DNA of 50,850 nt, taken from an uncultured Clostridia bacterium (lineage in GTDB: Bacteria > Bacillota > Clostridia > Christensenellales > Borkfalkiaceae). The stretch lies in contig CASDOP010000013.1 in the NCBI GenBank assembly GCA_949282385.1, positions 1-50,850 on the forward strand, read 5' to 3'. Positions within the stretch are counted from its first letter, which is position 1; each line of letters starts with the position of its first letter. Shown piece after piece: positions 22,662 through 32,864 of this stretch. Position numbers and translations under genes: made by a program. The notes under the pieces were generated by a model. It was not told the origin of the DNA. It saw nothing but the letters and a program-made list of their open reading frames with translations, and searched no databases.

Positions 22662-23354
22662 ATGTTTGTGCTGAAAAAGAAAACCCTTGTATACATTTTA
22701 TGCGTGATTTTGTGCGGCGTTTTTATCGGCGCGTGCATAAACGTATCGGCGGGCGCGGTGCAGACCGAGATTAATTCCGACCTGCCCGTAATAGTTATAG
22801 ACGCAGGGCACGGCGGCATAGACGCGGGCGTTTACGGCGTGAACACATCCGTAAAAGAGAGCGACATAAACCTTGAAATCGCGCGCAAACTCAAAGGGTA
22901 TTTTACAAACGCGGGGTTTGAGTGCGTGATGACGCGCTCCACGCAGGCGGGGCTGTACGGCACGACGGCGAGCGGCTTTAAAATGCGCGACATGCAGAAA
23001 CGCAAACAGATAATCGAAGAGTGCGGCGCAGACATGGTTATTTCCGTTCACCAGAACACCTGCCCCCTGCCCTCCAAGCGTGGCGCGCACGTATTTTACG
23101 ATAACAACAGCAGCACGTCAAAAGAGCTTGCCCTACTCATTCAGAAACAGATGAACCTTCTTGAGGGCGGCATTGCCTCCAACACCGCGCTCGCGGGAGA
23201 TTACTACATGCTTAAGTGTACCTCCTCTCCGTCAGTGATAGTTGAATGCGGATTTTTATCAAACGCCGAGGACGAAACGCTGCTCGTTTCCGAAGATTAC
23301 CAGACATTGGCGGCTTACGCTATTTTCAAGGGCGCGATAAGTTACTTTTCTTAA
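22662..23354 (+). CDS. cwlD: N-acetylmuramoyl-L-alanine amidase, CwlD-like
   Basis: I use ATG 22662 (MFVLKKKTLVYIL), though an in-frame start at 22620 exists and no strong ribosome binding site marks either. 230 residues: signal anchor (TLVYILCVILCGVFIGACI), then the Amidase_3 zinc domain with VIDAGHGGIDAG, E in DINLEIARKL, and SVHQN. CwlD removes peptides from muramic acid so that muramic-delta-lactam can form in the spore cortex, which is needed for germination. Divergent from the mrnC operon. Confidence 0.85.
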   Translation: MFVLKKKTLVYILCVILCGVFIGACINVSAGAVQTEINSDLPVIVIDAGHGGIDAGVYGVNTSVKESDINLEIARKLKGYFTNAGFECVMTRSTQAGLYGTTASGFKMRDMQKRKQIIEECGADMVISVHQNTCPLPSKRGAHVFYDNNSSTSKELALLIQKQMNLLEGGIASNTALAGDYYMLKCTSSPSVIVECGFLSNAEDETLLVSEDYQTLAAYAIFKGAISYFS

Positions 23355-23496
23355 AACTTTCGGGTATTTGCCCTAACGGGGTTGCGCCGCGATTTGCCTC
23401 CGCACATTGATATTTTTGCGCGGAGAGCGTCGCTTTCCGTAGGCAAATTTCTGCAATTGGTCGGCATATATCCCCGCACGAACTTAACAAATAGAC

Positions 23497-23530
23497 AAAA
23501 AAGGCGTGCGCCGAGGCGCACGCCTTTTTT
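23497..23530. terminator. Bidirectional terminator between cwlD and pnp
   Basis: AAAAAAGGCGTGCGCC pairs with GGCGCACGCCTTTTTT, serving both converging genes. Confidence 0.85.
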
Positions 23531-23544
23531 ATTGATTTTTAAGT

Positions 23545-25641
23545 TTAAGACATCTTTTCGAGCAATTTGAGGTCGATACCCTTTTCGCCGATTTTGATGA
23601 TTTCTACCTTGACGGTGTCGCCGATGTTTACTACGTCTTCAACCTTTTCAACGCGCTTGTTGGAGAGCTTGGAGATGTGTATCATGCCGTCCTTGCCGGG
23701 AGCAAATTCGACGAACGCGCCGAAGTTGAGTATGCGCACGACGGTGCCGACGAACATATCGCCCACTTCGGGATCGTGAGCTATCGAAAGGATGATTGCC
23801 TTTGCGCGCTCTGCGTTTTCTACGGGACCTACTGTGGAGATGTAGCCTCTGCCGCTGTCGTCGTCGTTGAAATCTATCTGGGTGTTGGTCTCTTCCATTA
23901 TCTTCTTGATTACGCAGCCCTGCTTGCCGATGACGTCGCCGATCTTGTCGGGAGCGATTTCAAAGCTGATAATCTTGGGTGCGTAAACGGAGAGCTGGGG
24001 AGCGACTTCGGGAACGCATTCGAGCATCTTGGAGAGAATGAACTGTCTGCCTTCGTTTGCCTGATTGATGGCGGTGTGCATAATCTCTTCGGAAATACCC
24101 TTGATCTTAATATCCATCTGGATGGCGGTTATGCCGTTTACCGTACCTGCTACCTTGAAGTCCATATCGCCGAGGAAGTCTTCAAGTCCCTGAATGTCGG
24201 TGAGTACGCGGAATTCGCCCGTTTCCTGATTTTTGATAAGTCCCATTGCGACGCCTGCTACGGGGTTCTTGATGGGAACGCCCGCGTCCATGAGCGCCAT
24301 GGTAGAACCGCATACGGATGCCATCGAGGACGAGCCGTTGGACGACATGATGTCGTTGACAACTCTTATAGCATACGGGAATTCCTCTTCGGAAGGAATG
24401 ACAGGAACGAGCGCTCTTTCAGCGAGTGCGCCGTGTCCGATTTCTCTTCTGCCGGGGCTTCTCAAAGCCTTTGCTTCGCCCGTGCAGTAGCCGGGGAAGT
24501 TATACTGGTGCATATATCTCTTGGAAGTTTCTTCGTCCAGACCTTCGAGCTTCTGCGCTTCGCCAAGCATGCCGAGCGTGCAGGTGGTTAAAGTCTGCGT
24601 CTGTCCGCGGGTGAACACGGCGGAACCGTGAACGCGGGGAAGAACGTGTCTTTCGCACCAGATGGGGCGAACGTCTTTAAGTCCTCTGCCGTCGGGACGG
24701 ATACCCTTATCGAATATCTTTGCACGAACCTTTTCCTTGGTGAGGTAATAGATGCTGTCCTTTACCTCTCTGGTATTTTCGGGATAAATTTCTGCGAAAT
24801 GCTCTAAAATTTCCTTTTCAGCCTGAGCCTGTCTTGCTTCTCTTTCCTGTCTGTCGAAAGTATCGATAGCCCAGTCAATTTTTTCGGAAGCGTATTCGCG
24901 AACGGCTTTGTCAAGCTCTTCGGGAATGTGATAGAGTTCGATTTCGAGCTTCTTCTTGCCAACTTCGGGAACTATGACGTCCTCGATGAAAGCGCAGATT
25001 TTTTTGATTTCTTCATGACCGAACATAATTGCGCCGACCATTTCGTCGTTGGTAACTTCGTCCGCGCCTGCTTCTATCATGAGGATTGCGTCCTTGGTGC
25101 CTGCGAGGTTTAAGTGAATTCTGCTCTTCTGTCTTTCGGCGAGGTCGGGGTTGATGACGAACTTGCCGTCTACCATGCCGACAACTACCGAACCCGTGGG
25201 ACCTGCCCAAGGGATGTCCGAGATGGAAAGAGCTACCGACGAACCTATCATTGCGAGAGGTTCGGGGGATACGTCGGGTTCAACCGAAAGCGCCTGAGCG
25301 ATGACCACTACGTCGTTATAAAGTCCCTTGGGGAAAAGGGGACGGAGAGGTCTGTCTATAAGACGGGAGGTGAGAATTGCTTTATCCGAAGCTCTGCCCT
25401 CTCTCTTTTTGAAACCGCCGGGTATTCTGCCGATTGCGTACATCTTTTCTTCGTAATCTACCTGAAGAGGGAAGAAATCCATGCCCTCTCTGGGAGAAGC
25501 GGACATACATACCGACACCATAACAGCGGTATCGCCGCAACGAACAACACACGCGCCGTTAGTCTGTTCGGCATACTTGCCGACTTCGATTATGACGTCG
25601 CGACCGCCGACGGGCATTGTGAATTGTCTGAAATTTGCCAT
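23545..25641 (-). CDS. pnp: Polyribonucleotide nucleotidyltransferase (PNPase)
   Basis: I start at ATG 25641 (MANFRQFTMPVGGRDV), preceded by GGAGAACGT; the longer frame is leader. 698 residues: two RNase PH domains, the second with HGSAVFTRGQTQ and DIQGLEDFLGDMDFKVAGT, then a KH domain (DKIGDVIGKQGCVIKKI) and an S1 domain (VRILNFGAFVEFAPGKDGMIHIS). Breaks down RNA by phosphorolysis. Downstream of rpsO, the usual order. Confidence 0.97.
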   Translation of the reverse strand: MANFRQFTMPVGGRDVIIEVGKYAEQTNGACVVRCGDTAVMVSVCMSASPREGMDFFPLQVDYEEKMYAIGRIPGGFKKREGRASDKAILTSRLIDRPLRPLFPKGLYNDVVVIAQALSVEPDVSPEPLAMIGSSVALSISDIPWAGPTGSVVVGMVDGKFVINPDLAERQKSRIHLNLAGTKDAILMIEAGADEVTNDEMVGAIMFGHEEIKKICAFIEDVIVPEVGKKKLEIELYHIPEELDKAVREYASEKIDWAIDTFDRQEREARQAQAEKEILEHFAEIYPENTREVKDSIYYLTKEKVRAKIFDKGIRPDGRGLKDVRPIWCERHVLPRVHGSAVFTRGQTQTLTTCTLGMLGEAQKLEGLDEETSKRYMHQYNFPGYCTGEAKALRSPGRREIGHGALAERALVPVIPSEEEFPYAIRVVNDIMSSNGSSSMASVCGSTMALMDAGVPIKNPVAGVAMGLIKNQETGEFRVLTDIQGLEDFLGDMDFKVAGTVNGITAIQMDIKIKGISEEIMHTAINQANEGRQFILSKMLECVPEVAPQLSVYAPKIISFEIAPDKIGDVIGKQGCVIKKIMEETNTQIDFNDDDSGRGYISTVGPVENAERAKAIILSIAHDPEVGDMFVGTVVRILNFGAFVEFAPGKDGMIHISKLSNKRVEKVEDVVNIGDTVKVEIIKIGEKGIDLKLLEKMS

Positions 25642-25700
25642 TATACGTTCTCCTTGTCTGTTCTTGCGCCCGCGACGCCCGCCGCGGACAATTTTATAAA

Positions 25701-25736
25701 AACGGGCGAACAAAGAATATGATTTGCCCGCCCGTT
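25701..25736 (-). terminator. Terminator or attenuator between rpsO and pnp
   Basis: AACGGGCG/CGCCCGTT with a further AAA/TTT pairing in the loop, followed by T-rich sequence on the minus strand. It could limit read-through from rpsO into pnp; in E. coli this gap is also a processing site. Confidence 0.65.
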
Positions 25737-25741
25737 CAAAA

Positions 25742-25996
25742 TTACTTTCTTAAGTTCAAAGCAGCGACTATAGCACGGTATCTTTCGATGTCCTTGCTTT
25801 TAAGATAGTCTAAAAGTCCGCGTCTGCGACCAACCATCTTGAGAAGCCCCCTGCGGCTGTGATTGTCGTGGATGTGTTCCTTAAGATGTTCGTTGAGGTG
25901 ATTAATTCTCTCGGTGAGGAGTGCGATCTGCACTTCGGGAGAACCCGTGTCGCCTTCTTTGGTTGCAAATTTTGCGATGATTTCTGACTTTTCCAT
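25742..25996 (-). CDS. rpsO: Ribosomal protein S15
   Basis: 84 residues: [54 protein letters not shown] is the S15 signature region. Binds 16S rRNA early in small-subunit assembly. TAGGAGGATAA is a strong ribosome binding site. A leader of about 80 bases lies between promoter and ATG, long enough for the autoregulation known for S15 in other bacteria, but I cannot show it. Confidence 0.97.
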   Translation of the reverse strand: MEKSEIIAKFATKEGDTGSPEVQIALLTERINHLNEHLKEHIHDNHSRRGLLKMVGRRRGLLDYLKSKDIERYRAIVAALNLRK

Positions 25997-26377
25997 TTAA
26001 TTTATCCTCCTATGGAATATATTTGCGGCAAACAAAGAAAGCCGTTGAGTATTCGCGCAATCTTTGTATCCGTAACACAAATGTAAGTTTACCATATCTG
26101 CCCGCAAAAAGCAAATATTTTAAGCTACTTTTATAAATAATATTTATCCTTGGTAAATTTTTTAATTTTATATTGCGCAAAAGAACTGTTATTTGCGGTA
26201 AATTCCGTATGGCGTTGCCGCATTGTTGCAGAGAGGATATGCCCCCGTCCGCTTTTCATTGCGCAAAGCTTCAATTTTTACCGCAATCAATTCATTGAGA
26301 AGCATGCTTGTATATTAACAAAAATCAATATGGGATATATCCGTGTTAGAGCAGTATTTTTCTGACCTTGCATTGCC
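25997..26377. other. Non-coding stretch between rpsO and hemZ
   Basis: Contains the rpsO leader and promoter (to 26114). The rest (26115-26377) is AT-rich with no credible gene and no clear terminator for hemZ. Confidence 0.5.
26086..26114 (-). promoter_or_regulatory. Promoter of rpsO
   Basis: Minus strand: TTGCTT (26114-26109), 17-base spacer, TAAACT (26091-26086). Confidence 0.6.
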
Positions 26378-27751
26378 TCAGTCTTTACGGGAGAACAGGG
26401 CGAGCTTATCTGCCGTTACCTTGTCGCATTTTGCGATATACGTGGGGATATCCTTGGGCGAATCGCTGCGCTCTATGCGCTGTCCGCCGCCGAATATGCG
26501 CTTGGAAATGGCGTTTGCGCCGACTGCGATGTTATCAGAAATTTCTTCCATGACGTCTATATTGTAAACGCACGCCTTGCCCGATTTTGCCCAGCCGCAG
26601 TTTTCATGCCCGCCCGCCTGATACTTCTGGCGGTACATATAGTAAGGCTCGTAGCCCGCCGCGGTCAATTTTTCGCGCGAGACGGCTATCATTTCGGCGA
26701 TACCCTCTACATGAAGCCTGTGAATTTCTTCCTTTAATTTTGCTCCCGACTTTAGCGAAAGCGTATGCACCGTTATGTTTGCGGGATTGAGGCGCACGGC
26801 GCAGTCAACCGATTCGGAAAAATCGTCTGAGCTCTCGCCGTCAAGCCCCGCTATAAGGTCAATGTTTATGTCAAAGCCGTACTTTTCCGCCATGTTATAC
26901 GCGGCAAAGGTCTGAGCGGCGGTGTGCTTCCTGCCTATGCGGGCGAGAGTTTCGTCCGAAAAACTCTGCGGGTTGACGCATATTCTACTGACGCCGAAAT
27001 CTTTGGAAAGTTTTAACTTTTCCTCGTCGAAGACGTCCGGTCTGCCCGCCTCCACCGTATATTCGCACTCGGGAAGATTCAAGGCGGCTATCGCCTTATA
27101 AACTCTGGCGAGCTGAACCGCCTCTATCGCGAACGGCGTGCCTCCGCCGATGTACACGGAACGCACGTCCGAAAGAAGCGGCTTTATTGCCTGTAATTCG
27201 CGTTCGATGCAGGATATATAGGCATCAACGTACTGCGCGGTCGCAGAAATTGGCGAAGTTATGAACGAACAGTATCGGCATTTCGTGGGACAGAAAGGCA
27301 GGCTCACAAATATATCCTGCCCGCCCTTTTTATCGTAAATTCCGCGCTGACTGTCAATGACGCGCCCGACAAGCTCTATATTTTCCGCGCTGACGTGCAT
27401 ATCTTCAAGCAGCTTTTTATAGTCTCTTCCCTCGCTCATTTCGGCATAGGCGAGCTTGGTAGGTCTTATACCCGTGAGCGCGCCGTAAGGGAAATTTATG
27501 CCCTTGACCACAGAAAGCAGTTCGTAAAACGCCAGCTTTGCCGAGCGGCGGGCGTAGCGCTTGAACTCTATGTCGTCGTGAGTTTCGCGTTCGTAAGAAA
27601 AATCGCGGATTTCGCCGCGATATTCTATGCAGTTTATATACTTGTTGCCGTCCGCATAAAAATAATGCGTAAAGTCTTCGCCGTCGCAATCAAACAGGCG
27701 AAGAACGTCCATTATTTCTGGACGGAGAAATTCCGTGTTGGTGTTAAGCAT
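26378..27751 (-). CDS. hemZ: Radical SAM coproporphyrinogen dehydrogenase-like HemZ
   Basis: 457 residues. The radical SAM cluster motif is CPTKCRYCSF (CxxxCxxC), followed by YIGGGTPF and a HemN-like core (AGLDGESSDDFSESVDCAVRLNPANITVHTL). A long N-terminal domain before the cluster is typical of HemZ. HemZ-like proteins of Clostridia often occur in anaerobes without a full haem pathway, so the true substrate is uncertain. Its start overlaps the stop of the MBL hydrolase gene by eight bases. Confidence 0.88.
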   Translation of the reverse strand: MLNTNTEFLRPEIMDVLRLFDCDGEDFTHYFYADGNKYINCIEYRGEIRDFSYERETHDDIEFKRYARRSAKLAFYELLSVVKGINFPYGALTGIRPTKLAYAEMSEGRDYKKLLEDMHVSAENIELVGRVIDSQRGIYDKKGGQDIFVSLPFCPTKCRYCSFITSPISATAQYVDAYISCIERELQAIKPLLSDVRSVYIGGGTPFAIEAVQLARVYKAIAALNLPECEYTVEAGRPDVFDEEKLKLSKDFGVSRICVNPQSFSDETLARIGRKHTAAQTFAAYNMAEKYGFDINIDLIAGLDGESSDDFSESVDCAVRLNPANITVHTLSLKSGAKLKEEIHRLHVEGIAEMIAVSREKLTAAGYEPYYMYRQKYQAGGHENCGWAKSGKACVYNIDVMEEISDNIAVGANAISKRIFGGGQRIERSDSPKDIPTYIAKCDKVTADKLALFSRKD

Positions 27752-28358
27752 TTCTTTTATTTACGTAAGGGTTATACATTCTTTCGTGTTCGAGAGTTGT
27801 GTCGTCCTCGTGTCCGCAGTACACCTTATAGTCGCCCTCAAGCGCGTACAGCCTGTTTATCGACTGTACAAGCTGACGATAGCTGCCGGTGGCAAAATCC
27901 GTTCTGCCCACGCTCTCGCAAAAGAGCGTGTCTCCAGAAAAGATATTTCTCCCTGAGACATAGCACACCCCTCCGCGGGTGTGTCCAGGGGTGAACAGCG
28001 CCTTGAATTTCATGCCGCACAGTTCAACCTCCTCGCCGTCCGAAAGCGTTTTGTATATTTCGAAATGTGGAATGGTTATGCCGTGGAATATGGCGCGGTT
28101 GTCCTCGCCGAAGACGAGGTCCTTTTCGTCCTCGCCGCAAAGTATCTTTACACCCTGCCCCCACAGCGCGCCGCAGCCGCCGATATGGTCGTAGTGGCAG
28201 TGCGTGAGAAGGGCATATTCGGGGGTCAATCCAAGTTCGCGGCACTTTTCAAGTATGCGTGGCTGCGCGGGGTCTATGACCACGCAGCTGACGCCGTCCT
28301 CGGTAACGATATATGAATTTGCGGCAAAGCCGACGGGATAAATTTTGTGAACTGTCAT
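27744..28358 (-). CDS. Metallo-beta-lactamase-fold hydrolase (glyoxalase II-like)
   Basis: 204 residues with HCHYDHIGG (HxHxDH), TPGHTRGG, FSGDTLF and CGHEDDTTLEHERMYNPYV, the ligand set of small glyoxalase II-like hydrolases (YcbL/YqgX group). Such enzymes cleave thioesters; the natural substrate here is not evident. It lies three bases after relA and overlaps hemZ, so relA-MBL-hemZ form one unit, an order common in Clostridia. Confidence 0.88.
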   Translation of the reverse strand: MTVHKIYPVGFAANSYIVTEDGVSCVVIDPAQPRILEKCRELGLTPEYALLTHCHYDHIGGCGALWGQGVKILCGEDEKDLVFGEDNRAIFHGITIPHFEIYKTLSDGEEVELCGMKFKALFTPGHTRGGVCYVSGRNIFSGDTLFCESVGRTDFATGSYRQLVQSINRLYALEGDYKVYCGHEDDTTLEHERMYNPYVNKRNA

Positions 28359-28361
28359 AGT

Positions 28362-30494
28362 TTAGTTGCTCGTTCTGTAAACGTCTATTATGCGCTTGTC
28401 CTTTTTGAGATGATTGATGAGAAGGTCGAGGTCGGAGCGCTTGTTGAGCTTTACATTTATGTCGAAAAGCGCCTTGCCGTCCTTGGTTATTCTGCCGTTT
28501 ATCTGCGTCATGGTGAGCTGAAGCTGGGCGATTTCGCTCGTTATGAAAGCGATGACGCCGCTTTCGTCCGTCGCGCTTATCTTTATGCCCGCAATGAAGC
28601 CCTTTTCGGTCTGTCCCGTCCACTCTGCGGGCTGAATGCGGCTGTCGTCCATACCGCTGACGTTGGGACAGTCGCGGCGGTGAACAATTACGCCTCTGCC
28701 GCGCGAAATGAAGCCGACAATCGGGTCGCCCGGTACGGGATTGCAACAATGCGCAAAGCGTACCAAAAGACCCGTCATACCCTTTACGGTTACGCTTCCC
28801 GCAGGAGTATGTTTGAGTTTTTCGGCGTCAAGCTCGTTGACGGGCTTGGGTATTTCTTTCTTATAGTAATCTATAAGCTTATAAATTATCTGGTTGACGC
28901 TGACTGCGCCGTAGCCGACGGACGCCATCATTTCGTCCTCGGAAGCAAAGACAAGCTTTGAGGAAAGTTTTTTGAAAGCCTCGTCCGTGAGCAGGTCGTT
29001 CAAATTGTAGCCCCTGCGCTTGGCTTCGGCTTCGAGCATGCTCCTGCCCGTCTTTATGTTGTCGTCCTTCATTTCCTTTTTGAAGAACTGACGTATCTTC
29101 GCCCTCGCCGAACCCGACTTTACGAACTTGAGCCAGTCCCACGAAGGTCCTTTTGTCGTGGACGATGTTAAAATTTCGACGACGTCGCCCGTCTTTAAAG
29201 TTGAATTGAGCTGAACTATCTTGCCGTTTACCTTTGCGCCCACGCACTTGTTGCCCACTTCCGAGTGGATGGCGTAAGCGAAGTCTACGGGCGTGGCTTC
29301 GAGCGGAAGGGAAATCACCTTGCCGTGCGGGGTGAACACGAGCAGTTCGTTTGCGTACAGGTCGTTTTTAAGGCTGTCTACAAATTCCTTGCTGTCGTTT
29401 AAAGAACCCTGCCAGTCCATGACGTCGCGTATCCAGCTGAGCCTTTGGTCGAAGTTGTTTTCGCTCGACTTCTGTTCCTTATACTTCCAGTGCGCCGCGA
29501 TGCCGTATTCCGCCATCTTGTGCATTTCGAACGTGCGTATCTGAATTTCAAAATACTGTCCGAAATTGGTTACGACGGTGGTGTGAAGCGACTGATACAT
29601 GTTGCGCTTGGGAGTGGCGATATAGTCCTTTATCCTTCCCGGAACGGGCTTCCACTGCTTGTGGATTTTGCCGAGGACTTCGTAACATTCCTCTGTGGTG
29701 TTTACGATTACCCTCACCGCGGTGAGGTCGTAAATCTGGTCGAGAGAGAGACCCTTGTTTTTCATCTTGCGGTATATCGAATAGAAATGTTTGGGTCTGC
29801 CGAACACTTCGCCTTTGATATTTTCCTCTTCGAGCATGTGCTGGAGCTGCGCAACGACGAAATCGACGAAGTTCCTCCTCTCCTCCAACCGCTGATGTAT
29901 GTTGGAAGCGAGGTATTCGTATGCCTCGGGGTCGAGGTATTTGAGGCATAAATCTTCCAGCTCGCACTTCATCTGCGAAATACCAAGTCGTCCCGCGAGC
30001 GGGGTGAAAATATCCAGAGTTTCCTTGGCAATTCTCTGCTGACGCTCCTTGGAAAGGAAGTTCAAAGAGCGCATGTTGTGCAGTCTGTCGGCGAGTTTTA
30101 TGATTATTACGCGCACGTCGTTTGCCATGGCGACGAAAATTTTGCGGAAATTTTCCGCATCCTCTTCTTCGTGCGTCTGAAAGCGAATTTTATCGAGTTT
30201 GGTTACGCCGTCGACGAGGGTTAAAATTTCTTCGCCGAAATTCTTCTTCACGTCGTCGGGCGTTGCGGGGGTATCTTCTATTACGTCGTGCAGAAAAGCC
30301 GCCGCCACGGACGGAGTGTCCATGCCGAGGTCGACAAGTATTTCCGCAACGGCGCACGGGTGCGTGAAATAAGGTTCGCCCGAGGCGCGCTTCTGGTTTT
30401 TGTGCATTTCCTCCGCGTAGTGATACGCCCTGAGCAGCACCTGTCTGTCGGCGTCGCCGTAATTTTCGTTGATTTTATCCAGAACAGTTTTCAT
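28362..30494 (-). CDS. relA: Bifunctional (p)ppGpp synthetase/hydrolase RelA/SpoT
   Basis: 710 residues. HD hydrolase domain (YFTHPCAVAEILVDLG, FLHDVIEDT, LADRLHNMRSL), synthetase domain (RPKHFYSIYRKMKNKG, YDLTAVRVIV), TGS domain (VFTPHGKVISLPLEATPVDFAYAIHSEVG), zinc/CC region and C-terminal ACT domain. Sets the level of the stringent-response alarmone. Ten bases after recJ, the same operon. Confidence 0.96.
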   Translation of the reverse strand: MKTVLDKINENYGDADRQVLLRAYHYAEEMHKNQKRASGEPYFTHPCAVAEILVDLGMDTPSVAAAFLHDVIEDTPATPDDVKKNFGEEILTLVDGVTKLDKIRFQTHEEEDAENFRKIFVAMANDVRVIIIKLADRLHNMRSLNFLSKERQQRIAKETLDIFTPLAGRLGISQMKCELEDLCLKYLDPEAYEYLASNIHQRLEERRNFVDFVVAQLQHMLEEENIKGEVFGRPKHFYSIYRKMKNKGLSLDQIYDLTAVRVIVNTTEECYEVLGKIHKQWKPVPGRIKDYIATPKRNMYQSLHTTVVTNFGQYFEIQIRTFEMHKMAEYGIAAHWKYKEQKSSENNFDQRLSWIRDVMDWQGSLNDSKEFVDSLKNDLYANELLVFTPHGKVISLPLEATPVDFAYAIHSEVGNKCVGAKVNGKIVQLNSTLKTGDVVEILTSSTTKGPSWDWLKFVKSGSARAKIRQFFKKEMKDDNIKTGRSMLEAEAKRRGYNLNDLLTDEAFKKLSSKLVFASEDEMMASVGYGAVSVNQIIYKLIDYYKKEIPKPVNELDAEKLKHTPAGSVTVKGMTGLLVRFAHCCNPVPGDPIVGFISRGRGVIVHRRDCPNVSGMDDSRIQPAEWTGQTEKGFIAGIKISATDESGVIAFITSEIAQLQLTMTQINGRITKDGKALFDINVKLNKRSDLDLLINHLKKDKRIIDVYRTSN

Positions 30495-30504
30495 ATTCTT
30501 ACCC

Positions 30505-32814
30505 TTATCCGTTCAAGCCGCTTATGAGATTGTAAAGGGGCGACTGCGTGAGCTGAGTTTTCATTCCCTTATAAACGGTGATGCGACCGCTTTCAAATGA
30601 AATTATGCCCAGCTGTTCGAAAACTTTTAATGCAAACAGCGTTTCCGCAGGGGACATGCCAAGAGCGGCTTTAGCCGCGACTTCCTCCGCGCTCGTTCCC
30701 TCCATTGAGTATGCGGCTGCGGTGATCTTCCTGAACGCTTCAATGAGCTTTTGCCTGTCCGCCGAAAGGGTTCTGAGCGAAACCGCTCCGTCCGCGTCCT
30801 GACAGACATATACCTTTTTGCCCTCCAGCGAAGGCAGGGTAATGTTTGCGGGTTTATCCAGAAATACTATGTTTTCGTAACCCGATATATCGCACTCCGC
30901 CAGGGGCGACACGAGAACCGCCGAGGCGAGATTTTTGTTTGAAAGAGTGAAAAGGTTGACCTCCGCCTTGCGGCAATCTTTGTAGAGCGAGAGCGTCTGC
31001 GGTTCAAACGCCACAAATAAAGTGCCGTAGTAACCGCAATTTTGCATCATGTCGCGCGCATCGCCTATATCAATCGTGCAGACTTCGCACCCGACTTCGG
31101 GCAGAGAAGCGAGCGAAAGATTGTTTAAAGCTATTTCGTCCTTGGCGTAATCGGGGCAATCTCTGTCGTAAATGACGTCGCGGACAAAACCTTTAACATA
31201 TTCCTTGCCCCTGAATGTGGAAATATTGTACTCAAAAATGAGCTTTTTGGGCGCGGGACACTGCAAAATTCCCGCATAAGCCGCCCCGCTGAAGTACATA
31301 AGGTCGATAAACCTGCTCTTGATTGAAAGGTGGGGCGAACGGGGTTTGACGGGGCGAACGGGACATTCGTTTACCGACAGACAGAAGAGCGGACGCTTGA
31401 AGCCGACGCCGAAAGGTTCGAGCATTTCAAGCTCTTTTGCAAATTTCTGCGAGACGGGCGAAGTCAGTTCGCCGCTTATATACAAAGTGGGTGCGAATGC
31501 TCCCACGGGATAGGCGCTGTCGAGATATTCGTTGAGCTTCTGCTCGAGCAGGGAAAAGTTTTCGACCTCTATGTTTACGCCCGCAGCCTGCGAATGACCG
31601 CCGAACTCGGCGATGACGTCGCTGCAAACCCTGAGCGCCTCGAATATGTTGACCGCCTCAACCGAGCGCGCAGAACCTTTGAGCATTTCGCCGTTTTTGA
31701 CGAACAGCAGCGCGGGGCGGGCGAATTCTTCGGCGAGCCGCGCCGCGACTATGCCGACAAAACCCGTGTTCCAGCTTTCGTCCCAAAGCATTATCACTCT
31801 GCCCTGAACGCCCTTTTCCTTTAATTTGTTCTTGGCGGAAAGATACAGCTCGTCGCAGCACTTCTGCCTTTCGGAATTGTATGCAGTCAGCTTGACGGAC
31901 AAATCGTAAATTTTCGACGCGTCCTCCGAACAGAAAAGTTCGAGCGCGGAATGCGCGTCGCCCATTCTGCCCGCCGCGTTGATTTTGGGAGCTATGGCGA
32001 AAGCTATCGTCTGGGCGGTTATCGTTTCGCCCGTTCTGCCGATAAACTGGGAATAAGGCTTGTCGCCCGATTTATTTATTATTTTTAAACCTTCGTAGAC
32101 AATATCGCGGTTTTCGCCCGTAAGCGGAACGCTGTCCGCAACGGTGGCTATGGCAGCGAAATCGAGGAAGTCGTATGCGCTTTCGCCTATCAGCGCGCAG
32201 CCGACTTTGAACGCAACCCCCGCTCCGCAGAGATTATCGTAAGGATAGCCGTCGTTGATTTTGGGGTTTATGCATATGCAGTCCGGAAGCACTTCGGGCA
32301 GTTCGTGGTGGTCGGTTACAATAACTTCCGCACCCTGCTCCTTGATGTATTCAACTTCTGCCGCATTGGAAATGCCGCAGTCCACGGTTATGAAAAGCTG
32401 GGGGAAATATTCTTCAAAAATGGCGTCTATAGCCGCAACGCCCAGACCGTAACCCGAAGTTCTTTCGGGAACGTACACGACGGGGTCAATGCCGAAACGC
32501 TCCAAAACTCCGCGCATTATCGTCGTGGCGCACACGCCGTCGGCATCGTAGTCGCCGTAAACGACGACCTGCCAGCCCTCGTCGCGGGCGCGGGCGATAA
32601 GCTCTGCCGCCTCCTTCATGCCGCTCATTTTATAGGGCGAAACGAAGTGGCGCTTTGACGGGTGAATGAAACGCTCTATTTTGTCCTCGTCGTCAATCCC
32701 TCTGCCGTACAGAATTTTTATCGTCTCCGCACAAAGTCCCGTGCGCTTTGCAAGGTCGGAAATTATATTAAGTTGTCCGTTCGAGTACTCGTACTCGGGC
32801 AGAATTTTCTTCAT
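30505..32814 (-). CDS. recJ: Single-stranded-DNA exonuclease RecJ
   Basis: 769 residues. DHH phosphoesterase motifs: VYGDYDADGVCATTI, TVDCGIS, VTDHHELPE, FAIAPKINAAGRMGDA; DHHA1 domain with GGHSQAAGVN. A C-terminal domain of about 250 residues of the kind found in Bacillota RecJ follows. Degrades single-stranded DNA 5' to 3' in repair. First gene of recJ-relA-MBL-hemZ. Confidence 0.93.
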   Translation of the reverse strand: MKKILPEYEYSNGQLNIISDLAKRTGLCAETIKILYGRGIDDEDKIERFIHPSKRHFVSPYKMSGMKEAAELIARARDEGWQVVVYGDYDADGVCATTIMRGVLERFGIDPVVYVPERTSGYGLGVAAIDAIFEEYFPQLFITVDCGISNAAEVEYIKEQGAEVIVTDHHELPEVLPDCICINPKINDGYPYDNLCGAGVAFKVGCALIGESAYDFLDFAAIATVADSVPLTGENRDIVYEGLKIINKSGDKPYSQFIGRTGETITAQTIAFAIAPKINAAGRMGDAHSALELFCSEDASKIYDLSVKLTAYNSERQKCCDELYLSAKNKLKEKGVQGRVIMLWDESWNTGFVGIVAARLAEEFARPALLFVKNGEMLKGSARSVEAVNIFEALRVCSDVIAEFGGHSQAAGVNIEVENFSLLEQKLNEYLDSAYPVGAFAPTLYISGELTSPVSQKFAKELEMLEPFGVGFKRPLFCLSVNECPVRPVKPRSPHLSIKSRFIDLMYFSGAAYAGILQCPAPKKLIFEYNISTFRGKEYVKGFVRDVIYDRDCPDYAKDEIALNNLSLASLPEVGCEVCTIDIGDARDMMQNCGYYGTLFVAFEPQTLSLYKDCRKAEVNLFTLSNKNLASAVLVSPLAECDISGYENIVFLDKPANITLPSLEGKKVYVCQDADGAVSLRTLSADRQKLIEAFRKITAAAYSMEGTSAEEVAAKAALGMSPAETLFALKVFEQLGIISFESGRITVYKGMKTQLTQSPLYNLISGLNG

Positions 32815-32828
32815 GTTTCAAATAAGAC

Positions 32829-32856
32829 AAAAAGGCGGGATAACCCGCCTTTTTTT
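32829..32856 (-). terminator. Terminator after secF
   Basis: AAAAAGGCGGG-ATAA-CCCGCCTTTTTTT. Separates secD-secF from recJ. Confidence 0.85.
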
Positions 32857-32864
32857 AATGCAAA

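Noticed and set aside
25642..25713. N-terminal extension of PNPase
   Set aside because: Upstream codons overlap the leader; ATG 25641 has a ribosome binding site and fits the family start.
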